Origin: a virus
Virus record (IMG/VR): IMGVR_UViG_3300031999_000130
Span: 1 to 32,137 of that record
Direction: 5' to 3' (one strand)
Length of the DNA: 32,137 nucleotides
A model generated the notes under the pieces. The model was not told the DNA's origin, ran no database searches, and saw nothing but the letters and a program-made list of their open reading frames with translations. This document shows positions 1 to 5,280 of this stretch, one piece after another. Position numbers and translations under genes: made by a program. Position 1 is the first letter of the stretch; each line of letters opens with the position of its first letter.

Positions 1-144
1 ATCCCGCAGCGAAACCCCCCGCGAATACCGCAGATCATCATTAGACACACAAAACATACTCAACGCCCTTGTAAACTGATTGCAGCGACCATCCTATCGA
101 CTCCCCCAGCGAATCCCATAGCGACTCCCCCAGCGAATTCCTCA
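1..144. repeat. Terminal redundancy, left copy
   Basis: Bases 1-144 match 31994-32137 with one substitution (C at 20 against A at 32013). This is expected of a circular or circularly permuted genome opened inside array A. The overlap lies in repetitive DNA, so circularity is likely rather than proven. In this copy the substitution changes a Leu codon of mini-gene A11 to Arg, which suggests a contig-end error. Confidence 0.8.
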
Positions 145-241
145 GCGAAAACCGCAGCGAAAACTCCAGCAAATCCCACAGAGAAGCCACCAGAAAATCC
201 CACAGCGAATTCCGCAGATCACGATTAGACACACAAAACAT
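41..241 (-). CDS. Mini-gene A10, xxSL tetrapeptide-repeat protein (66 aa)
   Basis: The protein starts MFCVSNRDL, carries xxSL-type units including WDFL, VASL, WDLL, EFSL, GESL and GWSL, and ends SVYKGVEYVLCV. The start is the ATG inside the tail of A9 (17-nt overlap). Its 3' part is identical over at least 37 nt to the end of mini-gene B4 in the other array, at 9235-9271. The WDFL-VASL-W string is shared with A1. Function unknown. Confidence 0.65.
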   Translation of the reverse strand: MFCVSNRDLRNSLWDFLVASLWDLLEFSLRFSLRNSLGESLWDSLGESIGWSLQSVYKGVEYVLCV

Positions 242-419
242 ACTCGACATCCTTGTAGACATTACGCAAACAACGCCCGATCGCATTCTCAACATAGTAA
301 TCCCACTTTCTAACATAAATGATTGCCATTTTCGGATCAAAAGCTATACCGATTCCTTCGTGTCCAAAAAGATAGGTCGTCATGGAATCATATAAAAACC
401 TATTAGACATACTAAACAT
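225..419 (-). CDS. Mini-gene A9 with a unique, non-repetitive core (64 aa)
   Basis: This array member keeps the standard ends (MFSMSN at the start, NVYKDVEYVLCV at the end) and the standard overlaps with its neighbours. The roughly 45 residues between them are not xxSL repeats: the core runs from about RFLYDSM through GIAFDPKMAIIYVRKWDYYV to GRCL. Codon use in the core is ordinary and mixed, unlike the near-fixed TCG/CTG codons of the repeats. The core looks like a small alpha/beta protein rich in aromatics. It could be the ancestral form from which repeats arose, or a captured core placed between standard ends. No family recognised. Confidence 0.65.
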   Translation of the reverse strand: MFSMSNRFLYDSMTTYLFGHEGIGIAFDPKMAIIYVRKWDYYVENAIGRCLRNVYKDVEYVLCV

Positions 420-579
420 ACTCAACCTCTTTGTAAACTGATTTCAGCGACTCCCACAGCGGCTCCCACAGCGATTCCCCAAGCGACTCCCACAGCGACT
501 CCCGCAGCGAAAACTCCAGCGAATACCACAGCAAATCCCGCAGCGAAAACTCCAGATCAAGATTAGACACACAAAACAT
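412..579 (-). CDS. Mini-gene A8, xxSL-repeat protein (55 aa)
   Basis: The protein begins MFCVSNLDL, continues with units EFSL, RDLL, WYSL, EFSL, RESL, WESL, GESL, WEPL, WESL, and ends SVYKEVEYV. The stop is a TAG created by the next gene's ATGTTTAG start, so the VLCV tail is missing. The overlap with A9 is only 8 nt. The WEPL-WESL pair recurs at the ends of B1 and B2. Confidence 0.65.
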   Translation of the reverse strand: MFCVSNLDLEFSLRDLLWYSLEFSLRESLWESLGESLWEPLWESLKSVYKEVEYV

Positions 580-679
580 ACTCGACCCCCTTGTATACGG
601 ATTTCAGCGAATCATTCAGCGCATCACACAGCGATTCCCACAGCGAATTCCGCAGCGCATCATTAGACACACAAAACAT
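563..679 (-). CDS. Mini-gene A7, shortest xxSL-repeat protein (38 aa)
   Basis: MFCVSNDAL is followed by only four units (RNSL, WESL, CDAL, NDSL), then KSVYKGVEYVLCV. It overlaps both A6 and A8 by 17 nt. It shows how little repeat is compatible with keeping the frame and the coupling signals. The NDSL-KSVYK ending is shared with A3. Confidence 0.6.
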   Translation of the reverse strand: MFCVSNDALRNSLWESLCDALNDSLKSVYKGVEYVLCV

Positions 680-839
680 ACTCGACCTCTTTGTAGACGG
701 ATTGCAGCGAATCCCGCAGCGAAGTCCGCAGCGAAGTCCGCAGCGAATACCGCAGCGCATCCCACGGCGAAAACTCCAGCGAAATCTCCAGCGAATACCG
801 CAGCGAATACCGCAGATTATAATTTGACACACAAAACAT
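663..839 (-). CDS. Mini-gene A6, xxSL-repeat protein (58 aa)
   Basis: Starts MFCVSNYNL and ends SVYKEVEYVLCV. It carries the rare Pro variant unit (EFSP followed by WDAL) and then YSL-RTSL-RTSL, a combination also found in B2 of the opposite array. That is good evidence of exchange between arrays. Function unknown. Confidence 0.65.
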   Translation of the reverse strand: MFCVSNYNLRYSLRYSLEISLEFSPWDALRYSLRTSLRTSLRDSLQSVYKEVEYVLCV

Positions 840-963
840 ACTCAACGTCCTTGTAGACTGATTTCAGCGAAATCCGCAGCGAATACCGCAGCGAAATCCA
901 CAGCGAATTCCGCAGTGCATCCCACAGCGAATACTGCAGCGCATCATTAGACACACAAAACAT
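817..963 (-). CDS. Mini-gene A5, xxSL-repeat protein (48 aa)
   Basis: MFCVSNDAL is followed by QYSL, WDAL, RNSL, WISL, RYSL, RISL and KSVYKDVEYVLCVKL. It is a near copy of A12 at 31786-31926; the shared DNA covers most of both genes. The stop is TAA two codons past the usual place, because the downstream gene has AAATTATAA at the junction. Confidence 0.65.
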   Translation of the reverse strand: MFCVSNDALQYSLWDALRNSLWISLRYSLRISLKSVYKDVEYVLCVKL

Positions 964-1147
964 ACTCAACCCCTTTGTAAACTGATTTCAGATAAATCCG
1001 AAGCGAATTCCACAGCGAATACCACATCAAATCCCACAGCGAATCCCGCAGCGAATCACTCAGAAAATCCCACAGCGAATTTCTCAGCGAATCCCGCAGC
1101 GAAACCCCCAGAGAATACCGCAGATCATCATTAGACACACAAAACAT
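947..1147 (-). CDS. Mini-gene A4, xxSL-repeat protein (66 aa)
   Basis: MFCVSNDDL, about ten to eleven units, then KSVYKGVEYVLCV. Compared with A11 it has an extra 60 nt (positions 1031-1090), exactly five 12-nt units, with near-identical DNA on both sides. This is direct evidence of unit-wise expansion or contraction with the frame kept. Confidence 0.65.
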   Translation of the reverse strand: MFCVSNDDLRYSLGVSLRDSLRNSLWDFLSDSLRDSLWDLMWYSLWNSLRIYLKSVYKGVEYVLCV

Positions 1148-1307
1148 ACTCAACTTCCTTGTATACGGATTTCAGCGAATCATTCAGCGCATCCCCCAGC
1201 GACTCCCACAGCGAATCCCGCAGAGAATCCTCCAGCGAATCCCGCAGCGAAGTACGCAGCGCATCCCACAGCGAATACCGCAGCGCATCATTTGACACAC
1301 AAAACAT
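1131..1307 (-). CDS. Mini-gene A3, xxSL-repeat protein (58 aa)
   Basis: MFCVSNDAL, then RYSL, WDAL, RTSL, RDSL, EDSL, RDSL, WESL, GDAL, NDSL, and KSVYKEVEYVLCV. The ATG at 1307 is preceded by an AAGG-type SD that lies inside the tail of A2. Its RDxLNDSL ending resembles A13. Confidence 0.65.
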   Translation of the reverse strand: MFCVSNDALRYSLWDALRTSLRDSLEDSLRDSLWESLGDALNDSLKSVYKEVEYVLCV

Positions 1308-1443
1308 ACTCAACGTCCTTGTATACCGATTGCAGCGAATCACTCAGCGACTCCCACAACAAATCCCACAGCGCATCCCGCAGCGAAAACTCCAGCGAAT
1401 ACCCCAGCGAATTCCTTAGCTGCCCATTAGACATGCTAAACAT
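1288..1443 (-). CDS. Mini-gene A2, xxSL-repeat protein (51 aa)
   Basis: MFSMSNGQL (variant start, as in A1 and A9), then RNSL, GYSL, EFSL, RDAL, WDLL, WESL, SDSL, and QSVYKDVEYVLCVK. It overlaps A1 by 8 nt, because ATGTTTAG supplies the A1 stop, and A3 by 20 nt. Function unknown. Confidence 0.6.
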   Translation of the reverse strand: MFSMSNGQLRNSLGYSLEFSLRDALWDLLWESLSDSLQSVYKDVEYVLCVK

Positions 1444-1603
1444 ACTCGACGTCCTTGTATACCGATTGCAGCGAACCCCTCAGCGCATCACACAGCGACT
1501 CCCGCAAATCACCCCTAAGCGACTTCCCCAGCAAATACCACAGCGAAGCAACCAGAAAATCCCACAGCAAATTTTCCAGATCACGATTAGACATGCTAAA
1601 CAT
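1436..1603 (-). CDS. Mini-gene A1, first member of array A (55 aa)
   Basis: The start at 1603 follows an exceptionally strong SD (GGGAGGAG, a few bases before the ATG), better than those inside the array. The protein is MFSMSNRDL, then units ENLL, WDFL, VASL, WYLL, GKSL, RGDL, RESL, CDAL, RGSL, and QSVYKDVEYV. The frame is open 57 nt further upstream, but the SD favours 1603. It overlaps the 58-aa gene at 1596-1772 by 8 nt, so array A is translationally coupled to the replication operon. Confidence 0.65.
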   Translation of the reverse strand: MFSMSNRDLENLLWDFLVASLWYLLGKSLRGDLRESLCDALRGSLQSVYKDVEYV

Positions 1604-1772
1604 ACTCCTCCCTTTTGAAGCTTTTAACGCCATGTACAAGTTCTGCCGACTCGCTATCAATGATGATCATAGAGTGCTGGATTTGGTTTGCTCGTAGCCA
1701 ATCCATTAATGGCCTACACATCGCGTCGAGTGTGTCTTCATTCCATAAAATTGGCCCCTTTGCATCGCTCAT
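1596..1772 (-). CDS. Small protein between replication genes and array A (58 aa)
   Basis: A 58-codon frame starts with an ATGA overlap on the stop of the helicase-loader-like gene and ends in the start of A1. The protein begins MSDAKGPILWNEDTL, is non-repetitive, and ends KREEYV, which echoes the VEYV end of array members because it also encodes the next gene's SD and ATG. Codon use is ordinary. No family recognised. Tight overlaps at both ends make it a credible gene. Confidence 0.65.
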   Translation of the reverse strand: MSDAKGPILWNEDTLDAMCRPLMDWLRANQIQHSMIIIDSESAELVHGVKSFKREEYV

Positions 1773-2353
1773 TGCCTGCCCCTTGCCAAGGCCAACTCTC
1801 TCCTGGCATTGTCGATCCCCTTGCGATAATCCATCGCACTCAGCCCATAGGGATTGTCTGGTGCCCAGTGCCGTATGGCAACCTCATCCATGCCGTTACG
1901 CATCCTAGCCAGAGTCCCCAGGTGGCAATGGATCTCTCCCCTGGATGGCTCCGCATCGAGTCTAGCCTGCTCCTCGACGAGTAATTTAGGCATGGCTGGA
2001 CCGCCTGGACGATGCCTGGAGACTCGATGAGCGGTCACGAGGCACCACGGACAATCATGCACCACGCCCGCTTTTGGTCTAGACCGCTCCTCCTGCTCCA
2101 CCATCACGGCCCGCAAAGAGCCCTTCCACGCCTTCAACAGGTCCGACACCTTCGGGATGTATCCAGACTCTGTACGATGGGCGGAAAAGCACCTTTCCAG
2201 CCAAATGGTGGGGATTTCCGCGCAATCAGTCGTAATCGTCTCCACCTCCAGAGCCAAAACATCCACTTTCGGGGCTGTGTGCAGGATCGCATAACATCTG
2301 TTGAGCTGTTCCAGCACAATTTTGTGACGTAATTCCGAGTCGTTTTCTAACAT
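1769..2353 (-). CDS. Probable helicase-loader-like replication protein (194 aa)
   Basis: Residues about 15-78 are helical and end in a pattern (IPTIWLERCF, then GYIPKVSDLLKAW) resembling the small phage helicase-loader/inhibitor fold (G39P type). In such systems this domain helps bring the replicative helicase to the origin. Next come a basic segment and a CPWC motif (C101, C104) that could bind zinc. It lies directly downstream of the probable initiator gene, the lambda O-then-P order. The start at 2353 follows AGGTGA. It overlaps the upstream gene by 128 nt, which is unusually long. The family call is by pattern only; the genomic position is the stronger argument. Confidence 0.5.
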   Translation of the reverse strand: MLENDSELRHKIVLEQLNRCYAILHTAPKVDVLALEVETITTDCAEIPTIWLERCFSAHRTESGYIPKVSDLLKAWKGSLRAVMVEQEERSRPKAGVVHDCPWCLVTAHRVSRHRPGGPAMPKLLVEEQARLDAEPSRGEIHCHLGTLARMRNGMDEVAIRHWAPDNPYGLSAMDYRKGIDNARRELALARGRQ

Positions 2354-2951
2354 CGTGATTCACCTTTTTTAGTTCATCCATAAAATCCGGCTTTCCTTGA
2401 GACCTGGTCTTGTTTGTCGAGATCCAATTGGCAGCGGCCGACCGCCACTTCTTCATTTTGTTCCTGCCTACTCTCCACCCGTTAGATTCGTAAAAGTTGA
2501 AGAACCGCTCGGCCTCTGCCTTTGTCGAGCCTTTCGATTCAAATTCAAAAATCAGCTCCACCATGTCGGGCTGGACAAATCTCGGATTTGTCCCATGTAT
2601 TACTGCCTTTTCTTCTGTATTTGTTGTGTTGCTTCTGATACTGATACTGTCCGGTATTCCTACGGACAGCGTACCCCGTCCTTGGTTGTCCTTGGTTGTC
2701 CTTGGTTGTCCGCCGGACAATTTTGCGCGGTTCTCACGCTCTTTCCGCTTCCGATCGGTTTCAGCTTCCCTGCATTCAACTGCCTCGCCTAGGATCTCAT
2801 CGGCGAGAGGGTTTACTCCGTGTTCGTTATCGCATAATGATTCCACTAGTGACAACAAAAAATCAGATCTTGCGGCCTGGGAGTCCAGCCTTGCTACATG
2901 CCTTGATAGGCGGTTGAAATCTAATCTCCCATAAAATATTGGCACGCTCAT
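2226..2951 (-). CDS. Probable replication initiator / replisome organiser (241 aa)
   Basis: The N-terminus (MSVPIFYGRLDF...) is followed by a charged linker (about residues 60-125). The C-terminal domain (about 125-178) contains FFNFYESNGWRVGRNKMKKW and ANWI, the signature end of many phage replisome-organiser proteins of the DnaD-like/O-like kind. These bind the phage origin and recruit host replication proteins. A helicase-loader-like gene follows and no polymerase or helicase is present, so the phage probably borrows the host replisome. Three tandem 10-bp repeats fall within codons 82-91. ATG at 2951 was chosen; an in-frame TTG lies 12 nt upstream. Confidence 0.6.
   Translation of the reverse strand: MSVPIFYGRLDFNRLSRHVARLDSQAARSDFLLSLVESLCDNEHGVNPLADEILGEAVECREAETDRKRKERENRAKLSGGQPRTTKDNQGRGTLSVGIPDSISIRSNTTNTEEKAVIHGTNPRFVQPDMVELIFEFESKGSTKAEAERFFNFYESNGWRVGRNKMKKWRSAAANWISTNKTRSQGKPDFMDELKKVNHDVRKRLGITSQNCAGTAQQMLCDPAHSPESGCFGSGGGDDYD
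2678..2710. repeat. Three tandem 10-bp repeats inside the initiator gene; candidate origin iterons
   Basis: CTTGGTTGTC occurs three times back to back at 2681-2710, with a partial GTC before it. One copy per helical turn suits cooperative protein binding. Because 10 is not a multiple of 3, the repeat is read in three frames, so it is not a protein repeat. This points to a DNA-level role, as with the iterons in lambda gene O. A short GTCC/GGAC inverted pair follows at 2708-2718. Confidence 0.5.
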
Positions 2952-2976
2952 ATCATATCCCAAACCTCAAAAACAA

Positions 2977-3041
2977 AAACCGCCACTCGTGGCACGGGCT
3001 GTTCGATGGCCCTTCCCTTTCGGGACACGAGTGGACGGTTT
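2977..3041 (-). ncRNA. Candidate structured RNA leader (three-way junction) before the initiator gene
   Basis: On the minus strand the flanks pair over 15 bp with one bulged base (3041-3026 with 2991-2977). Inside are two hairpins: UCCC-GAAA-GGGA with a GNRA-type loop, and GGGC with a nine-base loop closed by GCCC. After the closing stem comes GGUUUUUGUUUUUGAGG and then, about 10 nt later, the initiator start. It could be an attenuator or terminator, a regulatory leader or a protein-binding RNA. A 33-codon frame (3068-2967) crosses it but has no SD. Confidence 0.5.
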
Positions 3042-3104
3042 CAAAATTGCTGCGTGATGGTCGAACATTCGTGCAGCGTTGGGTAAATGTAATTTATTCT
3101 GCCA

Positions 3105-3536
3105 TTACTCACCACCTAAAAATTTGTCGATATATTCTCTAGCCTCTTCGAATGAGTATGCGACAACCATTCCGAGGTCAACCCATTCACACTGCTCGTG
3201 CGTGAGAACACCCTTCCCACGCTTTAGCTCCAGAATGAGGCATTTCGGATCAGGCCCCAGCCCTACGTATTTAAAAATTAGCAGATCAGGAACACCCTTC
3301 AAGTGCCGTGACGCTTCTCTTGCAACATGCGGCGGTGTATGACTGGTCTTGCTCCAGATAAACCGTTGAAGGCTCTTGGGGATGTGCACAAACTTCACAC
3401 TACGCAGGTTCAGGTAGTTTTCGACCGCCTGCTGGATTTGCTCTTCGGTCGGGCTGTTTAGCTCCTGAGATGCGGAATTAATCCTAGGGATGATGGTTTT
3501 TAGATCTGTCCAGGATATCGGATTTGATCGTCTCAT
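3105..3536 (-). CDS. VRR-NUC-type (PD-(D/E)XK) nuclease (143 aa)
   Basis: Residues 81-85 (GVPDL) and 103-105 (ELK) form the PD...ExK active site of the restriction-endonuclease-like fold. Q115 and W118 downstream, and E39 in the N-terminal helix, suit the VRR-NUC family, whose phage members are small stand-alone nucleases implicated in structure-specific cleavage or recombination. Length is typical. It starts with an ATGA overlap on the preceding gene and lies upstream of the replication pair. It probably processes replication or recombination intermediates; the exact substrate is unknown. Confidence 0.7.
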   Translation of the reverse strand: MRRSNPISWTDLKTIIPRINSASQELNSPTEEQIQQAVENYLNLRSVKFVHIPKSLQRFIWSKTSHTPPHVAREASRHLKGVPDLLIFKYVGLGPDPKCLILELKRGKGVLTHEQCEWVDLGMVVAYSFEEAREYIDKFLGGE

Positions 3537-3757
3537 TGGATGTCATTTTGTTTTGAAAAAGAATAGATAGTTAGGCGATCAAGAGAAACGGTATCAATGG
3601 AACCGTTTTCGAGCAACACTGCCGCTGAAAATTCCCGTATTGCTAGGCCACTATTACCCACAAAAGATGTCGTTCCGACATGCGTGATTGTCCCATTGGT
3701 AATCGTGAAAGCTCCGTCAATGCGTTTTCCGTAAGAACATTTTTTACCTATCAGCAT
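3533..3757 (-). CDS. Unknown small protein (74 aa)
   Basis: The protein alternates short beta-type stretches (GAFTITNGTITHVGTTSF, AAVLLENGSIDTVSLDRL), which suggests a small beta barrel or SH3-like fold; no family recognised. Its ATG overlaps the stop of the helix-turn-helix gene upstream (ATGCTGA), and its stop overlaps the nuclease start. It is therefore the second gene of the leftward operon. Confidence 0.65.
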   Translation of the reverse strand: MLIGKKCSYGKRIDGAFTITNGTITHVGTTSFVGNSGLAIREFSAAVLLENGSIDTVSLDRLTIYSFSKQNDIQ

Positions 3758-3945
3758 TTTACATCCTCAAAATTTGGTTTAATGTTTGCTCTTGCCTTGC
3801 GAACCCTGTAAACGGTTGAGATGCTTAGCCCCAGCTTTGCCGCAAACGCGCGCACCTCTTCGAGTGTCCCAAGATTCGCCTTCATGATCTTGTTCCTAAT
3901 CTTTTCGGTCACTTTGGGGCGCGCCATATTTGGATTTTTAGACAT
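3751..3945 (-). CDS. Small helix-turn-helix DNA-binding protein (64 aa), candidate repressor
   Basis: Residues about 25-50 (TLEEVRAFAAKLGLSISTVYRV) fit a helix-turn-helix of the resolvase/transposase kind; the rest is basic. The start at 3945 follows AGGAG at 5 nt; an open extension to 4011 would run through the operator and has no SD. As first gene of the leftward unit, facing a divergent operon across a perfect 14-bp inverted repeat, it is the natural candidate to bind that site and control both directions. No integrase accompanies it, so it need not be a lysogeny repressor. Confidence 0.65.
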   Translation of the reverse strand: MSKNPNMARPKVTEKIRNKIMKANLGTLEEVRAFAAKLGLSISTVYRVRKARANIKPNFEDVKC

Positions 3946-3981
3946 GATACTCCTATGTTGTTTTTGCGTTGAGAAAATAAT

Positions 3982-4020
3982 ATAAATAAATTGCACGCTA
4001 ATTGCATGCAATTTATTTAT
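3982..4020. promoter_or_regulatory. Operator-like 14-bp inverted repeat with overlapping divergent promoters
   Basis: ATAAATAAATTGCA (3982-3995) and its exact reverse complement (4007-4020) flank an 11-bp spacer. Symmetry creates a plus-strand promoter-like pair (TTGCAC 3991-3996, TATTTA 4014-4019, spacing 17) and a minus-strand pair (TTGCAT 4011-4006, TATTTA 3988-3983, spacing 17). These facing elements lie between the divergent starts at 3945 and 4058. The -10 matches are weak; the palindrome is the strong signal. Confidence 0.6.
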
Positions 4021-4057
4021 GTTTGTCGAATCAAAACAAAATCAAATAGGAGTACAT

Positions 4058-5269
4058 ATGTCAGATCAAATTGAGTCTACAGAGTTGGACGTCATAAAAA
4101 CAATTGCCGTCGAGTCGAAGGACGTCCTCACCATCACCAACGCGATCCAGGAGGCCAGTGTTAACGAGTCTCGGGCCGTCGTGATCAAGTCTTCTTTCAT
4201 GCCGATTTTTGAACAGCTACGAGATATCGAGTCTCAGGCCCGTGTAATCGTGGTGACTGATGCAGCACAGTTGGATGAGATGGAGACAGCGGAAAAGCTA
4301 CGACTAAAACTCGTCAAAATTCGCACAGGATCTGCACGCCTCAAGGATGATTTGAAGGAGGAAGGTTTGCGTGAGGGGCGTGCTATACAGGCCATCCACA
4401 ATGCGGCCGAAGCGATTTCTAAGGTCATCGAAAGGCATTGCAAAGAGCAGGCAACTTTTGCGGAGCGCGCTCAGGCCAGGCGCATTGAGGAGCGTGGAGA
4501 GAAGCGCATCAAGGAAATCTCAAAATATCTGCCGCTGCTGCCAGCACTCAACACCGCTGGCATGATGACCGCCATCAAAACAATGACCGACGAAAGTTTT
4601 GATTGGTGGCTCACGATGGGCGAGCAGCTGTTTGAGCTGGAGGAGCGCAAGAAACGCGATGCGGAAGCCGCAGAGGTGGCGCGTGCGGCTCAGTCCGCCA
4701 TTGATGAGGCCACAGCAGCAGCCAAGCGGGGTGAGGACCTGAAGGCCAAGGAACAAGCCGAAAAGGATCTTGCGGAGGCGCGAGAGGTTGCGCGTCTTGC
4801 AAAGATCGAGTCAGATGCAGAGATCAAGCGGGTTAAGGACGTCCAGGAAGCGGCAGAGAGGGAGGCCAAGCGTCTGCGAGATATCGCGGAAGCCGAGGCC
4901 CTGGAATCCGCCCGCGCGGCAAAGGCCATTGCTGACGCCGAGATAAAAGCCGCCAAGGACGCCCAGGAAGCGGCAGAGAGGGAGGCCAAGCGTGTCAAGG
5001 ATCAAGCCGAAGCGGGAGCTCGCGAGGTGGCCCGTCTTGCCCAGCTCGCCATTGATGAGGCCAATCGCATCAAGGCCGAACAAGACGAAGCCGACCGCGT
5101 CGCCAAGGCCGCCCCCGATGTGGAAAAATTGCTCGCGTGGTCTGTGGCCATCGAAATCCTGCAAGCCCCCGAGGTGTCGAGCCCCGAGGCGCAGGCGATT
5201 ATTGACGGGGTCCGCGGGTTGCTCGCTAAGACCGCTACATACATCCGCACCAAAACCAGCGCAATCTAA
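4058..5269 (+). CDS. Coiled-coil protein of the phage recombination region (403 aa)
   Basis: The N-terminal part has the pattern KLRLKLVKIRTGSARLKDDL (about 80-99) followed by GRAIQAIHNAAEAI. This resembles DUF1351-type phage proteins usually encoded beside single-strand annealing recombinases and ssDNA-binding proteins. From about residue 200 to 370 it is a long Ala/Glu/Lys-rich TolA-like coiled coil with an internal 40-residue duplication. The start at 4058 has a good SD (AGGAG, 5 nt); a start at 4019 would lie in the operator. First gene of the rightward early unit; partner of the ssDNA-binding-like protein that follows. Confidence 0.65.
   Translation: MSDQIESTELDVIKTIAVESKDVLTITNAIQEASVNESRAVVIKSSFMPIFEQLRDIESQARVIVVTDAAQLDEMETAEKLRLKLVKIRTGSARLKDDLKEEGLREGRAIQAIHNAAEAISKVIERHCKEQATFAERAQARRIEERGEKRIKEISKYLPLLPALNTAGMMTAIKTMTDESFDWWLTMGEQLFELEERKKRDAEAAEVARAAQSAIDEATAAAKRGEDLKAKEQAEKDLAEAREVARLAKIESDAEIKRVKDVQEAAEREAKRLRDIAEAEALESARAAKAIADAEIKAAKDAQEAAEREAKRVKDQAEAGAREVARLAQLAIDEANRIKAEQDEADRVAKAAPDVEKLLAWSVAIEILQAPEVSSPEAQAIIDGVRGLLAKTATYIRTKTSAI
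4836..4993 (+). repeat. Internal 120-nt duplication in the coiled-coil gene
   Basis: A stretch of about 38 nt at 4836-4873 recurs at 4956-4993 with one difference (T or C in the GACGTCC/GACGCCC codon). The offset is exactly 120 nt, or 40 codons. This shows recent tandem duplication of the coiled-coil repeat AQEAAEREAKR. Confidence 0.75.
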
Positions 5270-5280
5270 GGGGAATCAAG

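Larger units (their letters stand above)
1..1603 (-). repeat. Mini-gene array A, left-hand part (12-nt unit repeats)
   Basis: Read on the minus strand, this stretch is built from 12-nt units of the form NGG-NAT-(T/G)CG-CTG, grouped into mini-genes A1 to A11. They are separated by a conserved junction of about 45 nt that carries SD, ATG and stop in overlapping frames. If the contig is circular, the array continues at 32137 and ends at 31439, giving about 2.2 kb and 14 mini-genes. Units shared in long runs between members (for example 865-1035 with 31828-31998, 168 of 171 identical) show recent duplication. Confidence 0.9.

Noticed and set aside
1-1603. Diversity-generating retroelement or integron-type cassette array
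   Set aside because: No reverse transcriptase, template repeat, adenine-biased change, integrase or attC-like structure was seen.
591-1697. Plus-strand open frames in array A (QRIPQRSP-type and SESRSAS-type repeats) and matching antisense frames in array B
   Set aside because: A 12-nt unit without stops in any frame keeps all frames open. Only the reported strand has starts, SDs and coupled stops at the junctions.
2967-3068. 33-codon frame (MFDHHAAILK...)
   Set aside because: No SD, and the region has strong RNA structure; kept as an alternative explanation only.
4019-4057. Upstream ATG for the coiled-coil gene
   Set aside because: It lies in the operator palindrome and has no SD; ATG at 4058 has AGGAG.
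3751-4058. Lysogeny module
   Set aside because: A small helix-turn-helix gene and operator exist, but no integrase, excisionase or attachment site was found anywhere in the window.
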